Below, in pieces: positions 57,121-64,000 of a DNA stretch of 64,000 nucleotides; the first letter of the stretch is position 1; each line of letters opens with the position of its first letter. The notes under the pieces are model-generated. The model was given only the letters and a program-made list of their open reading frames with translations, searched no databases and had not been told where the DNA came from. This DNA comes from Datisca glomerata. Lineage: Eukaryota; Streptophyta; Magnoliopsida; Cucurbitales; Datiscaceae. The translations under genes and the position numbers were made by a program. Where the stretch lies: contig QANY01005532.1 of assembly GCA_003255025.1 (NCBI GenBank), positions 422,213 to 486,212 of the forward strand. The letters run 5' to 3'.

Positions 57121-58427
57121 CTAACTACTTGAACGAATCAAGTAGTCATATACAACTACTTAAATATTTCAAGTAGCCACTGATATCTCGGTTATTAACG
57201 TAAAAAAATCAACTACTTGAAGGGTTCAAGTATTAATAACAAACTACTTGAACTATTTAACAAGTCATGCTCTAAATAACTGACTGCAAGAATCAAAATA
57301 AATACTTGAAGGGTTCAAGTCGTTATAAAAAAATACTTGAACATTTGAAGTAGTCAAATGCTCTCTGGATAAATGATAGCAAGAATCAAAATGACTATTT
57401 GAAGGCTTCAAATAGTTATAAAAACTACTTAAACCCTTCAAGTAGTCACATATTCTTTAGATAACTGACTACTTGAGGGGTTCAAGTAGTCGTTTGTTCT
57501 CACTAGATAACTAACTACCTGAAAGGTTGAAGTAAATGTATTTGACTACTTGAAGGTTCAAGTAGTCAGATACAATTACTTGAACCCTTTAAGTAGCCAC
57601 ACGCTCTCTAAATAATTGATTACTTGAGGAGTTCAAGTAGTCACTTGTTCTAACTAGATAACTGACTACTTGAAGGGTTCAAGTAAGTGTATCTGACTAC
57701 TTGAAGGGTCAAGTAATCATAAACAACTACTTGAACCCTTCAAGTAGTGAATAAGTGACTTCTTGAAGGGTTCAAATAGTCAGATATAACTACTTAAACC
57801 ATTCAAATAGTTACTTATTTTGACTTTCAAAATCAAAATCATTACTTGAAAGGTTCAGCTAATCAGATACAACTACTTGAACCCTTCAAGTAGTTACTTG
57901 TTTTGACTTTCAGAATCAAAATCACTACTTAAATTGTTAAAGTAGTCAGATACAACTACTTGAATCCCTCAAGTAGTGAACACGTGACTACTTAAAGGTT
58001 CAAATAGTCAGATACAAGTAGTCAGTTATCCAGTGAAAGCACATGACTACTTGAACTTCTCAAGTAATCAATTATCTAGAGAGCATGTGACTACTTGAAG
58101 GGTCCAAATAGTTTTTGGTAACTACTTGAACTCTTCAAGTAGTCATTTTGATTCTTTCAATCAGTTATCCAAAGAGTATGTGACTACTTGAAGGTTTCAA
58201 GTAGTTTTTTATAATAACTTAAACCCTTCAAGTATTTATTTTGATTCTTGCAGTCAATTTTTTAGATCATGTGGCTAGTTGAATGGTTCAAGTAGTTTGT
58301 TATAAACACTTGAACTCTTCGAGTGATTGTTTTTTCTTACATCAACAACCCAGACATCGTTGGCTACTTAAAGGGTTCAAATAGTTATTTATGACTACTT
58401 GATTTGTTCAAGTAGTTGATTTTATTT
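57121..58427. repeat. Array of ~33 near-palindromic ACTACTTGAA/TTCAAGTAGT units
   Basis: The unit ACTACTTGAAnnnTTCAAGTAG, often extended by T, occurs about 33 times (counted by eye, variants included), on average every 40 bp. The loop is GGG or CCC in most copies. Spacers such as ATAACTGACT, TGCAAGAATCAAAATG and CAGATACAA recur. Each unit can itself form a 10-bp hairpin. Confidence 0.9.
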
Positions 58428-58850
58428 TGCCATTACTAGAACCATTTTATGCGTAAAAAAATAAGAGAAGAATGGGTACAATGGTACCTCTCGTTGAAGA
58501 AGAAGAAGAAGAAGAAGAAGAAGAAGAAAAATGAGTTGGGTTTCACTGAAGAAGAATGGGTGACAGGGTCTCGAAGAAATCGAAGAAGAAGAAGAAGGAT
58601 GAGAGGAGGAAGACCTTCGTTGAAGATGAGAGAAGCGAACCAAAATGGTGAAGCTGGTATTTGTGTTGATTTGATATTTACATGAGAAATGGAAGAGAAC
58701 TGATGATGAAAAGAGAGATTATAAGTGATTAATGTGACGTTGGTGGGCCATGGTATAATATTCTGAGTTTTTAAAAAGGAGTATATTTTTCTTAACTCAA
58801 ATTAGAAATGATATAGTTTCCCAACTAACCCTTTGGAAAAATGGTCTAAC

Positions 58851-60525
58851 ATTTTTATTTAAGGAATTGTGGGCCAATTGACATTTGAAAAGACAAAAAA
58901 TGTCACCGTTCTCTTTCTTAGACTTTATAATATTGTTATTCGGTCACCAACCTCTCAAAAGTTAGTAACGATTTCATTCTTCTTCCATTTTCATTATAAA
59001 GAGCAATTTTATTCATCTTATTTGTCTCCTCTTTTATTAAACTTCATCCATTAAGCTTCCATTTTATAAACTCAAACATTTATTTTTCATCTCGGAAAAG
59101 TAATGTCCGTATTTATACTTTTCATTATATCCACTTCAAGTGCATAATAAAGTACCCCATCAACATAATGTATGTCATTTGACCTCCCCACCAAAAAAAA
59201 ATTACCTTTCTTACAAGGGCAAGGAAGTTTGAATAACAATCAGTTCGACTCGATTCAATTCTAGGGCTGCCATTCGACATCAACTCAGTCAAACTCAGAC
59301 TTTGAATTCTGCATACCAATTATTTAATTTGCATTTAAAGATTGCTCCAAATTCACGTATGTAGTCTGAGGTAGTTCTAAGTTTGGGGGTTTAAGAATAT
59401 TAAATCAAGATGAGAAGAACGGCCCAAGATAAGGTAATCCCACAAATCAAACAATAAAAATAACTTATTTCATTTTTCAGCCATCAAATTAAGATATGGT
59501 AGAAGCAGCAAACTTGCACAGTCAATTTGTTTACTTAATACAGCAACCAAAACAGTTGAGATCTTAAATAAAATTTTTGTGCAAGGGAAATCACATATGT
59601 TTCGGAGCTAGAAACACTAATATTATATTTAAAGTTCGGGCATTCAAATGCAATTTGCATGATATGGCGAAGTTCAAAGAAGTACCCACGTTGCCGGCCT
59701 TAAGGAATAGGGAGACGTGAATGCACATTTCACAAAAACCAAAAACTTCAAATGTGCATTTGGTATTCGAAGTATCTAAGCACACAGAGTAAAAAAGTAA
59801 CTTCATTGCCAACATTTTTTACTGCATACTTTTTCAACTTTTTCCAAGAAACCGGTTTGGAGGGTAATAGGTGACCCTTTCCATGGCTTAGTTTTGACAA
59901 ACAAATCTAACGGGGACCCGACATGATGCCGCCCCATGGTACCGCAAACCCACATTATTGTATGTTAAACAGTAAAATGAGATCATGATATTTGACAATA
60001 ATAATGCTGCAAAACGCAGGAATGTGTTTCCCTAAAATAGGTGGTAAGAATATTGCTCCAAAGTGGTAATGTTATTAATATTATATTTATTATACTGCTT
60101 ATTGAGAATAATATTTATTTTTATAAACATGCATATTATATATTAACAAAATTTATATTAAGATTGAATAATAAAATATGAATGGAAGTAATTTTTTATA
60201 TCCACAAAAATAATATTTTATTGAATAATTAAATATTAATATAGTAAATATTTTAAAATTTACTTAATAAAAATATAGTACAATATTATGATTATATCTA
60301 TTTGTACAATTTTGTAAGTTACATGTACAAAATTTATAATTTATAATAATTATTTATATAAAAATAATATATAGAGAATATGAAATATTCATAAAATTAA
60401 TATGTTATGTTTGCATAAAACTTACCATTTGTTTTTACGAACAAGATAGAATAATATTGGTTTTCTATGATATTGATACACTTTCTTAAATTTTTAGTAA
60501 TGTTTACATTACCATATTAATATTG
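58851..60525. other. Intergenic, no gene recognised
   Basis: AT-rich, particularly 60060-60480. No recognisable coding sequence, RNA gene or element end was found. Confidence 0.5.
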
Positions 60526-60790
60526 AGACAATACTTCCTTCCTGACCAGGTGGTCAAGAGGAGCTCCTCTTAACCGCTGACGTAGTCCAATAAGAAAAGA
60601 CTATATGTTATATCATTTTTTATTTAATTCTTAATTAATGTTGTGATGAGTTTCACTAAAAATATATTATTCAGTTGGGCCCCCACAATTTAAATTAAAT
60701 ATAAAAATTAGTACATGGTCTTTTCTTAGTGGGCCACGTCAGCAGTCGGGAGGAGCTCCTCCTGACCTGGTCAGGAAGGAAGTATTATCC
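60526..60790. mobile_element. Mutator-type MITE, 265 bp
   Basis: Flanked by a perfect 9-bp target duplication TTAATATTG (60517-60525 and 60791-60799), the size made by Mutator-like transposases. The ends are inverted for about 78 bp with scattered differences: AGACAATACTTCCTTCCTGA at the left and, on the other strand, GGATAATACTTCCTTCCTGA at the right, continuing through CCAGGT, GAGGAGCTCCTC and TAAGAAAAGAC. The core is AT-rich and non-coding. Confidence 0.88.
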
Positions 60791-60975
60791 TTAATATTGT
60801 TGAATTACACGTAAGCCAATAGCCATGGACAGAGGAATTGAAGGACTGGGGCTATCCCTCCAAATTTAAAAAAAATAAATGATGTGTATATAATACGTAT
60901 TAGTCATAGTTGACATTCCCGTTTCGTTCTGGCCAGGAACCGGAAGGAAAAGGGGGGGTTTTGTATATAATATGT

Positions 60976-61006
60976 ATTTTCATACTAATACTATTAGTAT
61001 GAAAAT
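60976..61006. repeat. Perfect 15-bp inverted repeat with 1-nt loop
   Basis: ATTTTCATACTAATA, C, TATTAGTATGAAAAT. The flanks extend it imperfectly (TATGTA on the left, TACATA on the right). Confidence 0.85.
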
Positions 61007-62611
61007 TTGGATAGAAATACATATATTAATGGACCCTAAAAAAAGAAGTATTAATTAGGGGCCTAACCCATTTTTAACATAAATAATAAAACTGGTGATT
61101 AAATTTTTTTGTCAAAGTTACATTACAACTATAGATGTGAAGGTTTAACCAACTGAGTCAACCTAACTTATTGTTAAAGTTACATTACAAACTGGTCATT
61201 AGATTTACACATTGAAAAATAGCCGGAAACACCATAACCCACTAACTAAATAGGCACAAGATGAAATTGTCCATACCCATAACTAAATCCTCCTCACACT
61301 TAGTCATGGCAATTGGGCTGGTCCGGTTTGGACTTGGGCCAGAGGTTAGAGGATTTACTAGGCTACAAGCTGGCCTTTGACCTCTTAGGAGGGCTAGACG
61401 GTCCAGTCCTAGGTAAGCCAGAAGAAGAAATGAGTGAGCTTGGTAGAGCCCGTCGAACCGACCCTCTAAAATTCGATCCATGCTGGTTCAAGATTTCATC
61501 ACAGACCGGTCCATGCTTTCATAATAAGACAGGCCCGTGCTTGCAATTGTGATTGGAAAATGGAAAATTTGCAAGAGGTTGAATTCGAACTCTGGGCATG
61601 GAGAAACAAACTATAGGCGCATTATAATAAGGTTGAGAACATGTATATATTTGAAGTTGATCTTATTTTAATTTTAATCAATCTTTTGATTGTTTGGAAA
61701 GTATTTATAATTTAATATACTAAGTTGTAAAAGGAAATATACTTGAATAGGTGAAAACATAAGCAAGATAAGTACATATTTTATTCAATAGACCTCTACA
61801 TTGACTCTGTCCAATTTCAATAGATTATGTCACTGCAACAATTACATTCTTTTCTAGTACTGAACGACAGTGTTCAGCAAAAGATTACTATAAAGAGAGT
61901 AAAAAATCATGAGGCATCAAACTCCAGATGTTCTCACATAAATCCCGCGCCTGAATGAAATTAAGTGAAAAACACGGGTGCCACTCTTAGAGTACCTCTC
62001 TCAGATGCTTCACTACTACTCGACGGCATCGATCAGCTTCACCACTCTCAGAATACAACTCTCTCTCACTTCTCTCTCAATGATACATCATCTCTCTCTT
62101 TATGGTACATCATCTATATATCTTTCTCTACGGTATATCATCTCTTTCTCTTAGTTTTCTCTCTATCAACTATCTATTTGATCTATCTTTCTCTCTCTCT
62201 CCCTCTCTCATATTCACTTCTCTCTCTCTAGGCCACTCTCTCTCTCTTACGAAGGTGACTCTAGAGGTGACTTGGCCCGCGTGGGCTCAGCCCTAAGCTC
62301 CATCAAGCTTGGTCATGAAGTGAACCAGTCTCAATCAGAGCTCTGCAAGTCATCTATCAAACCTAGGGCTAGAGCTCATGCCCATTGCACAATGAGTTTT
62401 ACTAATTATATTTTTTTTCTGATTTCTATGGAAGAAATGCTCCATTTCAAATATTGTGTGTTGAATTAGGTTCCGAACATTCTTTTGGAACGCCAGGGTT
62501 TGCGTCTACATGGTTTCAAATGATCAATTGTTACTTGGATTCTCTTTATATTTTGATCATCATAGATATACAAAAAAGGTTAGGAAATAAGAAGATTCAA
62601 ATGTTTGAAAT
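61007..62611. other. Intergenic, with CT microsatellite
   Basis: No gene recognised. 62040-62260 is a CT-rich microsatellite (CTCTCTCT runs with TATCT interruptions). 61310-61550 is a GC-richer patch with GGCC/CCGG motifs but no coding match. Confidence 0.55.
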
Positions 62612-64000
62612 CTTGTTTTTTTGTTAATAAGATATGTATTAGTAAAAATCCTGAGGCATGATAATTACATCATAAAGAACAACTATAAACACAGAAAAGG
62701 ACACTAACCCAGCCTTTTTCGTACGCTAACATGGGGAATAAGATGCCCACCCAATATTTAAGAATACAAGTGAAGTGAAAGAAAACTTTACAAAAAGAAT
62801 TTTCTGTCCCATAAAAAACTCTTTGGTTTCGCTCATGCCATATAACCCGAAAAAGAGCATGGGTAATAACCCTCCAGAAATTCTTATCCACAAAATAGCT
62901 ATTAACAGACTGCTAACAAAAAACAAGTTGTTTGATGGAACCAGGCACAACCCAACTAATAGAGAGGTTCCCCTAGAACTCCCAAGAGAAAGAACAATTA
63001 ATAAGTGAGGGTTAGTTTCTTCATCTTTTTTGCATAAAACACATCTGTTTGGAATAAAGAACCCCAGTCTTTGTAAATTATCGACAATAAGATTAGCGTT
63101 CCAAACAGAACTCCACAAAAAGAAAACATATTTTAGAGGAGCTTTAGTCTGCCATTGCTTTTCCACAAGAACATCCCCTCCCTGACACCATCTTCGTCTT
63201 TTTTGAGCCACCCGACCGAGTCTTCTTCCCCTCTCTCCAAATGGTGTGCATAATTAATGTCAAATAAGTCTTGTACCTCATGAATCTCCGAGTTATTGAC
63301 TTGTCTTCTTAGCTGGACGTTCCAACAAACATCACTCTCTAAGAACACCAAGTGATCCCCATTCATAGCATTTTTATCCTTAGCCAAATGGAAGGTGGCT
63401 CAATGCGAGACAGCCAAAGGGGTGTTAGAACACCAAGGATCCAGCCAGAACCTCACCCTACTTCCGTCCCCCGCTTTGAAAAAAAGTTTGTTTAGAGAAC
63501 AAGTCCCATAATTTACAAATATAGCTCGAGAGGATCGAGGTGGTTTCGCTAAGATAGATGAAGGAAACCGGCTTCTAGGGTTATCATCAAACCTAGCCAC
63601 CATGATTCTTCTCCACAAAGAACACTAGTTTTGTGAGACCGCCACAACCATTTAGCAAGAAGGGCCTGAATAAAGCTTATTATATTTCGAATGCTAAGAC
63701 CTCCTCTGTTCAAAGGTCGACAAAATTTCTACCATGAAACTAGGTGAGTCTTCCTTTCATCCTTAGATCCATGACATAAAATATCTTGTAACTTTTTCTC
63801 CAGAATAGAGGCTATCGAAGCATGGATAGGGGAGCAGGACATGAAGTATATTGGCAGATTAGAAAAACCACTCTTTAAGAAAGTAACCCTACCTCTTCTT
63901 GAGAGGTATAACCCTTTCCACGAGGCTAGCCTGGCATTGAACTTCTCCACAACCAGATCCCAAGCCTGAATGCATTTCGCGGGGGACCTAAAAGGAAGAC
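62612..64000 (-). pseudogene. L1-type LINE 2, 3' part (continues past the window)
   Basis: Minus strand, broken frames from the window end: FNARLASWKGLYLSRRGRVT, LKSGFSNLPIYFMS (63950-63729), ILCHGSKDERKTHLVSW, then WRRIMVARFDDNPRSRFPSS, AGDGSRVRFWLDPWCSNTPL (63618-63400), and the zf-RVT domain LKYVFFLWSSVWNANLIVDN, FIPNRCVLCKKDEE (63130-63020), ending with LFRVIWHERNQRVFYG near 62830. The 3' end is an A-rich tail (AACAAAAAAACAAG complement near 62615). RT motifs lie outside the window. It is a different copy from the LINE at 41690. Confidence 0.83.

Larger units (their letters stand above)
56690..58850. mobile_element. Palindromic foldback element with tandem-repeat core
   Basis: The left arm (about 56690-57110) and the right arm (about 58430-58850) are inverted copies. 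Examples: AATATTATAC, ATATCAAATTAACACAAATA, CTTCACCATTTT, CTTCTCTCATCTT, CCCAACTCATT, TTCTTCAACGAGAG and TTATGCATAAAA occur in the same order on the opposite strand at the other end. Between them lies a dense array of near-palindromic units. Spacer text also inverts around about 57770-57850, so the whole element is one large imperfect palindrome. No transposase is present. Outer limits are uncertain by about 30 bp and I could not confirm a target duplication. It resembles foldback elements of plants in architecture. Confidence 0.72.

Noticed and set aside
57121..58427. Regularly spaced repeats that look like a CRISPR array
   Set aside because: The units are palindromic and variable, spacers recur and invert around a centre, the array is framed by inverted arms, and the DNA is a plant chromosome. 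It is part of a foldback element.
58422..58685. Lys-rich and Ser/Leu-rich ORFs
   Set aside because: They are read through the (GAA)n microsatellite in the right foldback arm.
61242..61552. Two overlapping 79-residue ORFs in a GC-richer patch
   Set aside because: They lie on opposite strands over the same GGCC-rich sequence; neither has a recognisable domain.

Overview
The window looks like nuclear DNA of a flowering plant, most likely a eudicot. It is AT-rich, its one intact gene is an intronless cytosolic ribosomal protein gene with a plant telo-box, and nearly everything else is plant transposable elements: Ty1/copia, Tat-lineage Ty3/gypsy, CACTA, L1-type LINE, Mutator-like MITE and an unusual foldback element. 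Most element ORFs are broken, so this reads as a repeat-rich intergenic region. I cannot name the species.

Layout. 1-7748: copia relic A (minus strand, 5' LTR at 6778-7748, 3' LTR cut by the window start). It lacks RT and RNase H, and its gag is split by a 4,000-bp CACTA element (2475-6474, target duplication ATA) that carries four spliced-looking exons resembling the 3' end of a plant ZFYVE26/spastizin-like gene. 7749-13784: non-genic sequence, a fragment of a gypsy element (11253-12700) and a ~420-bp direct duplication on either side of it. 13785-41657: one old Tat-lineage gypsy element, minus strand, about 11.8 kb once its inserts are discounted. Its LTRs are at 13785-14462 and 40951-41657. 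Between pol and the 3' LTR it has three families of tandem repeats and an opposite-strand extra ORF with its own TATA box. It carries three nested inserts: copia B (19547-28844), CACTA-2 (29723-34539, with a truncated TNP2-type transposase and an F-box/LRR gene fragment) and a solo LTR of the copia B family (37548-39474, opposite orientation).

41690-48413: an L1-type LINE (plus strand) split by copia C (43585-48095, 215-bp LTRs, 5-bp target duplication). 48414-50630 has no recognised gene. 50631-52839 is a probable solo LTR next to a broken copia integrase/RT piece (52843-54000). 56030-56530 (minus) encodes ribosomal protein L12 (uL11). Immediately upstream of its promoter is a ~2.2-kb palindromic foldback element (about 56690-58850) with a core of about 33 near-palindromic units. 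60526-60790 is a MITE with a 9-bp target duplication. The window ends in a second, minus-strand LINE.

The relative order of events can be read from the nesting. Gypsy came before copia B, CACTA-2 and the solo LTR. The LINE came before copia C. Copia A came before CACTA-1. The most unusual items are the two independent CACTA elements that each carry host-gene fragments, the foldback element beside the RPL12 promoter, and the gypsy 3' region. All family assignments are from reading motifs by eye; no database search was run.
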